A stretch of DNA of 64,000 nt, from contig ONWU01000003.1 in the NCBI GenBank assembly GCA_900321655.1, positions 113,367-177,366 on the forward strand, in the 5' to 3' direction. This stretch comes from an uncultured Bacteroidales bacterium (lineage in GTDB: Bacteria; Bacteroidota; Bacteroidia; Bacteroidales; UBA932). Shown piece after piece: positions 9,174-16,907 of this stretch. The notes under the pieces were generated by a model. It was not told the origin of the DNA, searched no databases, and worked only from the letters and a program-made list of their open reading frames with translations. Position numbers and translations under genes: made by a program. The stretch's first letter is position 1. Each line of letters starts with the position of its first letter.

Positions 9174-9421
9174 TTCTCACCCCTCTCTTCAATAATAGTG
9201 TCACACACTTCCCCGACGGTTACCGGTAGCGGTTTCCCTTCGGGGAATTTCATTTGGAATTTCTCCTCGGAGGCCAGGGCCAGCAGCATCATCGAAAGGG
9301 AGTCGATAGCAAGTTCGCGGACGAGCTCGGTATCGAAATTCACCTTGGAAAGGTCCGTCTTGGGACGGATTACGGTAAGGACCTCCTTGAGGCCTTCAAA
9401 CACTTCTTCCCTGGTCATCAT
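9170..9421 (-). CDS. Acyl carrier protein
   Basis: An 83-residue carrier protein. The phosphopantetheine serine is S41 in ELAIDSLSMM, a variant of the usual DSL motif, followed by the helix SMMLLALASEEKF. Its ATG overlaps the stop of the AMP-ligase gene by 4 bp, so the two are translationally coupled. This strongly suggests the ligase activates an acid and loads it onto this ACP. It is not the housekeeping AcpP: the sequence around the serine and the acidic helix differ from the GADSLD type seen at 27023. Confidence 0.85.
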   Translation of the reverse strand: MMTREEVFEGLKEVLTVIRPKTDLSKVNFDTELVRELAIDSLSMMLLALASEEKFQMKFPEGKPLPVTVGEVCDTIIEERGEN

Positions 9422-10914
9422 ACACGGCTTACTTTCATACTGCCGGTGCGCTTGAAGTCTTCCGTACGCACGGTTACTTTGCGGATCTGATGGGTAGAAG
9501 GCAGGGTGGCGTTGATCTTGTCTACCAGCTTGTGCATGTAGGCTTCCACCTCCTCGAAGGGCTTGCCGTCGAAGGCGGGCATCAGCGGGAGAATCTCCAC
9601 GGCGATTACCTGGGTGCCGTTGAGCTCGTCTTCCTTCACCATGGCATCCCTTACGCAGGGATCGGCATAGAAGGGCTCTTCCAGAGACTCGGGGCTTACG
9701 TTCTCGCCATTGGCCAGCACGATGAGGTTCTTGATGCGGCCGGTTATGTACAGGAAGCCTTCTTCGTCAAAGCGGCAGAGGTCTCCGGTGCGCAGCCAGC
9801 CGTCTTCGGTGAGGGCTTCGGCCGTCTTCTCAGGGTCTTTGTAATAGCCGGAGAAGATGTTGTCGCCCTTCACCCACAGCTCTCCGTCCACAATCTTGGC
9901 TTCCTGGCCGGGATAGATGCGGCCGATGGAAGTGGGCTTGCGTACGGCGTCGGCATTGGCGGAGGTGAGGTTGGCGCTTTCTGTGAGGCCGTAGCCGAAG
10001 CAGAATTCCACACCCAGCTTGGTGAAGATGTCCACCAGACGCGGCGGCACGTTGGCGGCGCCGGAGATGATCATCCTCAGCTGGCCGCCCAGGAACTGCG
10101 GACCGTACATCTTCACAAGGCCTGCCAGGATGTCGCAGATACCGGGCACGATGACCAGGATGGTGGGCTTGATGGCGGGCAGTTTGCCCACGGCGGCCTT
10201 CATATCCTCGCAGGTGAAGATGAGGTTGCCGGTGTAGAAGCAGCCCATGGTGCCGGCGATGAGGCCAAACACGTGGCTGAGGGGCAGCAGGGCCAGATAG
10301 CGGTGTACGCCGATCACTTTGCCGGGCTTGAAGATGGCGTTGTAGTTACCTCTCATCAGGGCGCGGTGGCTGAGCACGGCTCCCTTGGGAGCACCGGTGG
10401 TTCCGCCGGTGAAGAAGATGGCGGCAGGGCTTTCGGGATCTATTTCGGCCGAAGGGACTCCGCTTTCCGCGATGGAAGCGGCGGGAAGCACCTTGGTGCC
10501 CTGGATCTTGGCGGTGAGGGGCATAAACTCCTCCCGCACGAAGATGGCGGCGATGTCAAATTTCATACAGCAGCCCACAACGGCCATTTCCGGCAGGGAG
10601 GCCGGGAAGTTCATAGCCACATAACCGGCCGATGTGACGGCCAGGAACAGTTCGATGGCGTCCTGGCTGTTACGGTCGAAGATGGCGATGTGGGAACCCT
10701 TGGGAAGGCCCAGGCCCTCGATGAAGGCGCGGCGGCGGGCTACCCGCTCTCCCAGTTCCTTGTAGGTAATGGTGTTGGTCTGGTCTGAAATGGCCGGATT
10801 CCCGGCAAATTCCTTGGTGAACCAGTCTACAAATTTGCCCATAGTGGGCAGGTAAGGGATGCGTTCAAACTCTTCCCTGGGAAGCATGGAGTGAAAATAC
10901 TCTGCGTTTGTCAT
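9418..10914 (-). CDS. AMP-forming acyl-CoA/acyl-ACP ligase
   Basis: A 498-residue ANL-superfamily adenylating enzyme. Motifs in order: the P-loop FFTGGTTGAPKGAVLSH near 169, LPLSHVFG near 210, the adenine-binding FGYGLTES near 310, the hinge TGDLCRFDEEGFLYITGRIKNLI near 376-398, and the C-terminal catalytic Lys within FKRTGSMKVSRV. The length is that of a full ligase with both N- and C-terminal domains. It overlaps the downstream ACP by 4 bp and follows the PriA-like gene on the same strand after 54 AT-rich bases. The role is inferred as loading a fatty or aryl acid onto the partner ACP; CoA as acceptor is the alternative. Confidence 0.88.
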   Translation of the reverse strand: MTNAEYFHSMLPREEFERIPYLPTMGKFVDWFTKEFAGNPAISDQTNTITYKELGERVARRRAFIEGLGLPKGSHIAIFDRNSQDAIELFLAVTSAGYVAMNFPASLPEMAVVGCCMKFDIAAIFVREEFMPLTAKIQGTKVLPAASIAESGVPSAEIDPESPAAIFFTGGTTGAPKGAVLSHRALMRGNYNAIFKPGKVIGVHRYLALLPLSHVFGLIAGTMGCFYTGNLIFTCEDMKAAVGKLPAIKPTILVIVPGICDILAGLVKMYGPQFLGGQLRMIISGAANVPPRLVDIFTKLGVEFCFGYGLTESANLTSANADAVRKPTSIGRIYPGQEAKIVDGELWVKGDNIFSGYYKDPEKTAEALTEDGWLRTGDLCRFDEEGFLYITGRIKNLIVLANGENVSPESLEEPFYADPCVRDAMVKEDELNGTQVIAVEILPLMPAFDGKPFEEVEAYMHKLVDKINATLPSTHQIRKVTVRTEDFKRTGSMKVSRV

Positions 10915-10968
10915 AAATGTTTGTGGTTTTAGTAATATTAGCTGACTATAATAAAATAAATATTGTTC

Positions 10969-12702
10969 TTAAGCGGGGTCTACATCAAGGACGATATGGC
11001 CCGGATACTTGCGGGCCTGTTCAAAAGCAGTAACGATGGGGCCGATTTGGGCCTTCCGGGCCGACAGGGCTTTGTCCCTCGGGAGAAGAAGCCTTATCTC
11101 CCTGAGGGGTTCTTCCTTCGCATAGGAAGGCGAATAAGGGCCTTCTACGGGAATGCCGAGGGGAGCAATTTCGCGGGATAGTTCCTTTGAAAGATACTCC
11201 AACCTTTTTTCATTGGAATCCTTCAAGAGGATTTTTATCATTCGGGTAAAGGGCGGATAACCGGCCACGCGGCGCTCCTGCAGGAGACGCTCCGCAGGGT
11301 CTCCCCCTTCCTTGAGAATCTGGAAGACGGGATGATGCGGGTCCCGGGTTTGTACAACCATCCGGCGGCAGCAACCCCGGAACTGCTCCAGAAGCTGAAA
11401 AGCCCGCTCATCGGCCCGGAAATCCTGCCGGGAGAGAAGGCCGTCGGTTTCCACCAGGGCCACCAGGGATAATTTTTCGCTCTGGAATCCCCTGGTTGTA
11501 AGGGTATTACCCAAGAGTATATCCAATTCTCCTTGAGAAAAGGCTTGAAGGGTGTTGGCCCGGTCCTCAGGCGTTCCGTCCAAAAGGCCGATGCGGGCCT
11601 TCGGGCAGAATTCCAGCAGTTCATCTTCTACTTTGCGTCCGCTGGCATAATATCTTCTGGGGGCTATCAGGAGCACCTGCTCCCCTGCCTCCAGGGTTTT
11701 CTGGATGAGCCCCAGCAGTTTCAGGGAAAAACTGCCGGCCATTCCTTTTTTCCGGAATTCCGCTCCGGTATTGATAAGCTCCAGCGGAGCCTTGTCAGTA
11801 GACTTTATGTTTTCCTTCAGGTCAACCTGCGTAAAGCGGCTACACTGAGCGTTATAGACGGAATCCAGCGAAGGAGTTTCGCTTCCGAGGAGAACTCCGG
11901 CCCCGTGAACGAGGGCCAGCATAATGGCGCTTTCGCGGGCGTGATACCGCGGGGCGGGAGCCTCTTGCTTGTAGGCGGGATCCTGCTCCTGGTCCACAAT
12001 CACCAGTCCGAGGTTCCGGTGCGGCAGGAAAAGGGCGCTGCGGGTTCCCAGCACCAGCTGCGGCTCCCCTTTCCGGAGCACTTCGGCCACCATTTTTTTC
12101 TTTCCGGGGGTTAATGCGCTGTGATAGAGAAGGGCCGATGGCATCTCTTCCCTCACGCGGTCGAAAAGGGCCGTATCCACATCCGGAACCAGGTAAAGGA
12201 CGCTTTTCCCCTCCCGGAGCGTTTTGAGAGAAAGATTCAGGTAAATTTCCTCCCGGTCTTTTCCCCACAGGAGGACAGGTTTATCCTTTTCCAGGGCCGT
12301 TCGGACGGCATCGGCCTGTGGAGATAACGCCGGAGCCTCCTTCCAATCAGACCTTTCAGGAAGCTTCAGGCGGCTTTTGTGGTTCTTGCTGCCGGGATAG
12401 GCGGCCTTGTACACCTCCCCCACCGTGCACAGGTAATAGTCGGCCACCTTCCTCCAGAAAGCCATCTCTTCCGGAGTAATGGAAGGAAGGTCTTTCTCCA
12501 GGGCTTCGACAGGAAGGATGCGGGAAGGTTCCAGGGAAGGATTTACATTCACGGCACTGACGGCACCCACATAGAAAGCATTGGCGAAGACCACTCTCAC
12601 GCGGTCTCCAAGGGCTGCCTCCATCCCCTCAGGAAGCTTGTAATAAGGTTCCCACTCCAGTTTCAGCGGCAGCATTACCTGTATGTAGCGCTCTTGGGCC
12701 AT
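10969..12702 (-). CDS. priA: Degenerate PriA-like primosomal protein lacking ATPase and zinc motifs
   Basis: A 577-residue homologue of the PriA restart helicase, which is usually 730-830 residues. The N-terminal 3'-DNA-binding domain is present (RYIQVMLPLKLEWEPYYKLP, GDRVRVVFANAFYVGAV). In the helicase part the Walker A loop GxTGSGKT is replaced by LLWGKDREEIYL near 144-155, and DEEH is replaced by DQEQ at 237-240 although the flanking DPAYKQEAPAPRYHARESA is kept. The cysteine-rich zinc domain is absent: LLIAPRRYYASG runs directly into GRKVEDELLEF. The GRAGR motif is FRGCCRR. The rest (FRADERAFQLL, GYPPFTRM) aligns well to the end. The reading frame is intact, so this looks like a maintained, helicase-inactive protein rather than a decaying pseudogene. 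I cannot see whether a normal priA exists elsewhere. Confidence 0.8.
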   Translation of the reverse strand: MAQERYIQVMLPLKLEWEPYYKLPEGMEAALGDRVRVVFANAFYVGAVSAVNVNPSLEPSRILPVEALEKDLPSITPEEMAFWRKVADYYLCTVGEVYKAAYPGSKNHKSRLKLPERSDWKEAPALSPQADAVRTALEKDKPVLLWGKDREEIYLNLSLKTLREGKSVLYLVPDVDTALFDRVREEMPSALLYHSALTPGKKKMVAEVLRKGEPQLVLGTRSALFLPHRNLGLVIVDQEQDPAYKQEAPAPRYHARESAIMLALVHGAGVLLGSETPSLDSVYNAQCSRFTQVDLKENIKSTDKAPLELINTGAEFRKKGMAGSFSLKLLGLIQKTLEAGEQVLLIAPRRYYASGRKVEDELLEFCPKARIGLLDGTPEDRANTLQAFSQGELDILLGNTLTTRGFQSEKLSLVALVETDGLLSRQDFRADERAFQLLEQFRGCCRRMVVQTRDPHHPVFQILKEGGDPAERLLQERRVAGYPPFTRMIKILLKDSNEKRLEYLSKELSREIAPLGIPVEGPYSPSYAKEEPLREIRLLLPRDKALSARKAQIGPIVTAFEQARKYPGHIVLDVDPA

Positions 12703-12709
12703 AAACGTA

Positions 12710-12717
12710 CAAAAGTA
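12710..12717 (-). promoter_or_regulatory. -7 box for the PriA-like gene
   Basis: TACTTTTG on the minus strand, ending 7 bp before the ATG at 12702. A TTGG about 19 bp further upstream (complement of 12737-12740) could serve as a weak -33 box. Confidence 0.45.
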
Positions 12718-12762
12718 GGAATAATTTCTGGCATTACCAAGTCATATAAATATCGTGGAACT

Positions 12763-12793
12763 TTTGTGGAACACATTTTTTTCTTTATCTTTG
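12763..12793 (+). promoter_or_regulatory. parA promoter with nearby parS-like half-sites
   Basis: TTTG at 12763-12766, a 19 bp spacer and TATCTTTG at 12786-12793 make a full-consensus Bacteroidota promoter 21 bp upstream of parA. GTGGAAC occurs at 12755-12761 and GTGGAACA at 12766-12773, 11 bp apart in direct orientation and flanking the -33 box. GTGGAACA equals one arm of a TGTTCCACGTGGAACA-type parS site, so ParB or another regulator may bind here. Confidence 0.65.
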
Positions 12794-12814
12794 TGAGTTA
12801 AAATTTATAGAGAA

Positions 12815-13591
12815 ATGGGCAAAATCATAGCTATCGCCAACCAGAAGGGCGGTGTGGGCAAAACCACGACGGCCATCAACCTGGCCGCCTCCCTGGCTGT
12901 TCTGGAAAAGAACGTCCTGGTCATAGACGCAGACCCTCAGGCCAACACCACTTCCGGTCTCAACTTTGACCCCGAAAACGAAGAGCATCGTACCCTGTAC
13001 GAGATTCTCATCGGCAAAATCCCGGCCTCGGACGCACTTATCCAGACAGAGCTTCCCAAACTGCATATGATTCCCTCCCACATCAACCTGGTAGGAGCAG
13101 AGATTGAACTTCTGGAAACTCCGGACCGTGAATCCATTCTCAAGAAGGCCCTCGCACCCATCAAGGACCAGTACGACTATATTATTATAGACTGCTCTCC
13201 TTCCCTCGGCCTCATCACGGTGAACTGCCTCACCGCGGCAGACTCCGTGATGATCCCCGTGCAGCCGGAGTTCTTCGCCCTGGAAGGCCTCGCCAAGCTC
13301 ATCCAGACCATCCGTCTGGTGCAAAACGGCATCAACCCCTCCCTCACCATCGAGGGTTTTGTGGTCACGATGTACGACGGCCGCACCAAGGTGCACAACC
13401 AGGTGGTGGCCCAGCTGCGGGATCATTTCAAGGATATGGTCTTCAATACCGTCATCCAGAGAAGCATCCGTCTGTCGGAGGCTCCTTCCTACGGCAAGCC
13501 CATCATCCTGTACGACGTGATGAACAACGGTACGTCCAACTACCTCAATCTGGCAAAAGAAGTTTTAGACAAGAATTCAGATGGCGAATAA
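12815..13591 (+). CDS. parA: ParA/Soj chromosome-partitioning ATPase
   Basis: A 258-residue MinD/ParA-type ATPase. The deviant Walker A motif NQKGGVGKTTTAINLA spans residues 10-25, the Walker A' region DADPQANTTSGL follows near 41, and the Walker B strand YIIIDCSPSLGLIT lies near 119. It works with the adjacent ParB to segregate the origin region. The end overlaps parB by 11 bp. The four-gene run parA-parB-DUF5683-lytic transglycosylase is a widespread order in Bacteroidota, and its length is normal for chromosomal ParA. Confidence 0.96.
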   Translation: MGKIIAIANQKGGVGKTTTAINLAASLAVLEKNVLVIDADPQANTTSGLNFDPENEEHRTLYEILIGKIPASDALIQTELPKLHMIPSHINLVGAEIELLETPDRESILKKALAPIKDQYDYIIIDCSPSLGLITVNCLTAADSVMIPVQPEFFALEGLAKLIQTIRLVQNGINPSLTIEGFVVTMYDGRTKVHNQVVAQLRDHFKDMVFNTVIQRSIRLSEAPSYGKPIILYDVMNNGTSNYLNLAKEVLDKNSDGE

Positions 13592-14504
13592 CAATCCGTC
13601 CCGCCTGGGAAAAGGCCTGGGAGCCCTCCTGGGAGGAGAAGATCTCTCCGAACTGCGTAAACCCGTCGGGTATATTAACAAGCAGGTGGTATCGGCCGAA
13701 ACCAAGCCCCAGGATACTTCCGATGTCCTGCGCATCCCTGTGGGGCTCATCGAGCCCAACCCCTACCAGCCCCGTATGAACTTCGACAACGAGGCCATGC
13801 AGGAGCTCAGCGAAAGCATCCGCACCTTCGGCCTCATCCAGCCCATCACGGTACGCCGGAAAGGAGACAAATACCAGATTATCAGCGGTGAACGCCGATA
13901 TCGTGCCTCAATCATGGCCGGGATGGATATGGTTCCCGCCTATATCCGGGATGCTTCCGAGCAGGGAATGCTGGAGATGGCCATCGTGGAGAACATCCAG
14001 AGAGAAAACCTGGACCCTATCGAAGTGGCTATGAGTTACCAGCGCCTGATGGAGGAATGCCGCCTCACCCAGGAGCAGATGGCAGACCGCGTGGGTAAAA
14101 AACGCGCTTCCGTAGCCAACCAGCTTCGCCTTCTGAAGCTGCCCGCCAAGGTGCAGCATGATCTGAAAGTGGGCCTGGTGAGCGTGGGACACGCCAAAGT
14201 ACTGCTGGCCGTGGAAGATCCCGCCACCCAGGAAATGCTCTGCGACCTCATCGTCAAGGGTGGTCTTTCCGTACGGCAGCTGGAAGAGAAGGTGAAGGCC
14301 CTGGGAAAGGAGCCCTCGGCCCGTAAAAAAGAAGAGCCCGGCACCCTGCCGGAGATGTATTATCGTCTTCTGGAGAATGTGGGCAAATACTTCGGAGAGA
14401 ACATTTCCCTTCGCCGCAGCCGGGAAGGAAAGGGCGTTCTTACCATCAAGTTCGATTCTGACGCCCAGATGGAAGAGTTTATGAAGGCCCTGGACCAGAG
14501 ATGA
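13581..14504 (+). CDS. parB: ParB chromosome-partitioning protein
   Basis: A 307-residue ParB. The N-terminus has the Soj-interacting segment RLGKGLGALLGG. The CTPase domain carries IEPNPYQPR near 58 and the box ISGERRYRAS near 100. The helix-turn-helix region ENLDPIEVAMSYQRLMEE leads to KKRASVANQLRLLKLP, and the C-terminal dimerisation part ends at DALDQR-like sequence. It overlaps parA by 11 bp and DUF5683 by 4 bp. A candidate binding site is noted at 18234-18249 and half-sites in the parA promoter. Confidence 0.96.
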   Translation: MANNNPSRLGKGLGALLGGEDLSELRKPVGYINKQVVSAETKPQDTSDVLRIPVGLIEPNPYQPRMNFDNEAMQELSESIRTFGLIQPITVRRKGDKYQIISGERRYRASIMAGMDMVPAYIRDASEQGMLEMAIVENIQRENLDPIEVAMSYQRLMEECRLTQEQMADRVGKKRASVANQLRLLKLPAKVQHDLKVGLVSVGHAKVLLAVEDPATQEMLCDLIVKGGLSVRQLEEKVKALGKEPSARKKEEPGTLPEMYYRLLENVGKYFGENISLRRSREGKGVLTIKFDSDAQMEEFMKALDQR

Positions 14505-15406
14505 ATATAAGAAGGCTCATAGTGCTTGCGGGCTGCCTTTTGGCCGCCCTTCCTGCGTTGGCCCAGTACCGGGACGACCAGTTCAAGCGGGATGCCTTCA
14601 CCCAAACCTACGCGGACACCACGGAAAAAACGCCGGCAGACACCAGCCAGCTCTTCAGTTTCAAGGAGTTCTTCGGCGGCCTCGCACACAAGCGTACGGC
14701 CTCCCTCAAGACCCTGACGATGGGCTCTGTGGTCTTTATCGGCGCCAACCAGATTTATCACAAGCAGTACTGGAAACTGCCCATCATTTATGGAGGAATC
14801 GGAGCCGGCATCTACGGCGGCATCCATTTCAACAAACAGTTCCTCGCCACCGGAGACCAAAGGTTCAAAACTTACAGTACCCTCTCCTTTGTGGGGGCCG
14901 GTCTCTTTTACTGGGGTTCCCTGATGGACGGTGCTTTCATGTATGAGCGCAACAAATACCCCGTTCCGGCCAAGGCGACGGTGTATTCCCTGCTCCTTCC
15001 CGGTCTGGGCCAGATCTACAACGGAGAGTTCTGGAAAGTGCCCATTTACTGGGGCCTGATGGCCGGCAGCCTGCACTTTGTGATAGACAACAACACCCAG
15101 TACAAACGCTGGAAGTGGATTTACGACCAGGCCACTTCCACCGATCCGGAGGTGGAAAAACCGCCCCAGTCGGCCGAAAACGCCAAATTCTATCGGGATT
15201 CCTTCCGAAGACTCAGGGATTATTCCGTCCTGGCCCTGGCTATCTCTTATTTGTTGCAAGTCATTGATGCCAACGTATTTGCCTATATGCAGGATTTCGA
15301 GGTAAACGACGATATCAGCATGAAGGTGGCGCCCACGGTGATGCCCCTTGACAATTACGCCATGGCTCCCCCGGCCGTCGGAGTGTCTGTCGGCTTTAAG
15401 TTTTAG
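14501..15406 (+). CDS. DUF5683 membrane protein
   Basis: A 301-residue protein with a signal peptide (residues 1-21, ending ALPALAQ) and several hydrophobic segments, including the conserved core YPVPAKATVYSLLLPGLGQIYNG near 155-175, which defines DUF5683. This family almost always lies directly between parB and a MltD-type lytic transglycosylase in Bacteroidota, so a role in cell-envelope growth is plausible, though its biochemical function is unknown. The ATG overlaps the parB stop (ATGA) and the stop is 3 bp from the next start. Confidence 0.85.
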   Translation: MNIRRLIVLAGCLLAALPALAQYRDDQFKRDAFTQTYADTTEKTPADTSQLFSFKEFFGGLAHKRTASLKTLTMGSVVFIGANQIYHKQYWKLPIIYGGIGAGIYGGIHFNKQFLATGDQRFKTYSTLSFVGAGLFYWGSLMDGAFMYERNKYPVPAKATVYSLLLPGLGQIYNGEFWKVPIYWGLMAGSLHFVIDNNTQYKRWKWIYDQATSTDPEVEKPPQSAENAKFYRDSFRRLRDYSVLALAISYLLQVIDANVFAYMQDFEVNDDISMKVAPTVMPLDNYAMAPPAVGVSVGFKF

Positions 15407-15409
15407 AAT

Positions 15410-16825
15410 ATGCGAAAGTTAGTAGTAATAATCTGTAGTATCCTTATAGTTTCTTTGCCGGCGTCCTCCCAGATCCTCAAAAGCCGGAAAGCCCTTCAGA
15501 AAGAGAACGAAGAGCTTCTTAAGAAAGTAGCGCAGTTGGAAGAAGAGGTGGCCGCGTACAAGGCCGATGCCATAGACCGGGAGTTCATTGAGGAAGAACT
15601 CTCCGGAGAGAATGAGAACAAAGTGTCTGCCGGGCTGGAAGACTACAACACTCCGGCCAATACGGATACCCTTCTGAGCCAGTGGTATATGCACCGCCAG
15701 TCCCGCATCCCGGGCCGGGAGCAGTACGATATGGACTCCGTGGTGTTCACTACGGATGTACCGGATTCTGTCCTGATGCGCCGTCTGGAGGAAATGAATT
15801 CCTTCATCACCCTCCCCTTCAACGAAACGGTCAAGAATTTTATGATCCTGTATTCGGAGAAGATGCCGGCTAAAATGTCGGAGATGATGGGTCTTTCCCA
15901 GTATTATTTCCCCATCATCGAGGAAACCCTCCGCCGCTACGACCTTCCGCTGGAGCTCAAGTATGTAGCCATCATCGAAAGTGCTTTCAATCCCCGGGCC
16001 GAATCCCGCGTGGGAGCCAAGGGAATGTGGCAGTTTATGTACCGCACGGCCATCAGTTATGGCCTTCGCATAGATTCTTACGCCGATGAGAGAATGGATC
16101 CCATCGCCTCCATCGATGCCGCAGCCCGCTATTTCAAGGATGCCTACCGCATTTTCGGGGACTGGTCCCTGGCCATTTCCTCCTACAACTGCGGTTCCGG
16201 CAATGTGAACAAGGCCATCAAGCGCGCCGGTGGCCGCCGGGATTTCTGGAGTATTTACACCTATCTCCCGCGCGAGACCCGCGGATATGTTCCGGCTATG
16301 GTGGGTGCCATGTACGCTTTCCGCTATGCCAATGAATATGGCCTGAAGCCTGCTCCCATGTCCCTCCCCACCTATGTAGATACCTTCCATATCCACAAGA
16401 ACCTGCATTTCGGCCAGATCAGCGAAGTGCTGGGCATTCCCCTGGCCGACGTAAGGGATCTCAATCCCCAGTACTACCAGGACGTCGTTCCCGGCGCCCA
16501 TTCCGAAGAAGTCATCCGCCTGCCGTTCAACTATTCATCGGCCTTCCTGGATATGCAGGACAGCATTTACCGCTACAAGACGGATGTTTTCTTCGCCACC
16601 AAGGTGGAAGACGGCCGCGAAACCGTAAACGGACGCCCTGTCCAAACGGCTCGCCCCTCTGCCTCCGCCAAGTCCCAGTGGGTATACTACAAAGTCAAAT
16701 CCGGAGACAACCTGGGCAAGATTGCCCGCAAATACCACACCTCCGTCCGCCAGCTCAAAAGTTGGAACAACCTCAAGAGCGACCGCATCGCCATCGGCCA
16801 GCGCCTGAAGGTGGGTAAGCGGTAG
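15410..16825 (+). CDS. MltD-like lytic transglycosylase with LysM domain
   Basis: A 471-residue periplasmic murein hydrolase. After a signal peptide (1-20) comes a short coiled coil (KALQKENEELLKKVAQLEEEVAAY). The SLT domain begins near residue 170; the catalytic Glu is in AIIESAFNPRAESRVGAKG and is followed by the motifs GMWQFM, YADERMDP and AISSYNCGSGNV. A single LysM domain closes the protein (YYKVKSGDNLGKIARKYHTS to IGQRLKV). It cleaves glycan strands to 1,6-anhydro ends. It ends the parAB operon; the palindrome at 16847 follows 21 bp after the stop and could serve as terminator. Confidence 0.93.
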   Translation: MRKLVVIICSILIVSLPASSQILKSRKALQKENEELLKKVAQLEEEVAAYKADAIDREFIEEELSGENENKVSAGLEDYNTPANTDTLLSQWYMHRQSRIPGREQYDMDSVVFTTDVPDSVLMRRLEEMNSFITLPFNETVKNFMILYSEKMPAKMSEMMGLSQYYFPIIEETLRRYDLPLELKYVAIIESAFNPRAESRVGAKGMWQFMYRTAISYGLRIDSYADERMDPIASIDAAARYFKDAYRIFGDWSLAISSYNCGSGNVNKAIKRAGGRRDFWSIYTYLPRETRGYVPAMVGAMYAFRYANEYGLKPAPMSLPTYVDTFHIHKNLHFGQISEVLGIPLADVRDLNPQYYQDVVPGAHSEEVIRLPFNYSSAFLDMQDSIYRYKTDVFFATKVEDGRETVNGRPVQTARPSASAKSQWVYYKVKSGDNLGKIARKYHTSVRQLKSWNNLKSDRIAIGQRLKVGKR

Positions 16826-16846
16826 AAAGACACCTTGAATTATTAT

Positions 16847-16899
16847 ACGGAGGAAAATTATTTTTTGTGCAGTAGCCCAAAAAACCAATTTTCCTCCGT
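16847..16899. repeat. Palindromic element, copy A (intergenic)
   Basis: A 53 bp imperfect palindrome between the convergent ends of the transglycosylase and HhH genes. The outer arms are ACGGAGGAAAATT and AATTTTCCTCCGT. An inner stem TTTTTTGTGC / GCCCAAAAAA surrounds the loop AGTA, with a fixed CC mismatch beside the inner stem. The central 47 bases (GAGGAAAATT through AATTTTCCTC) are identical to the complement of copy C inside citC at 54099. Here it probably also acts as a bidirectional terminator. Confidence 0.85.
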
Positions 16900-16907
16900 T
16901 GAATTTA

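Noticed and set aside
11465-11490. Possible further palindromic element (GGATAATTTTTCGCTCTGG) in the PriA-like gene
   Set aside because: It lacks the two arms and the inner stem with the CC mismatch, and the encoded peptide aligns with normal PriA sequence.
16535-16888. Short frames at 16535-16888 (minus) and 54110-54592 (plus) beginning with the same MVFWATAQKIIFL
   Set aside because: The shared start is only the palindromic element read in another frame; neither is a gene.
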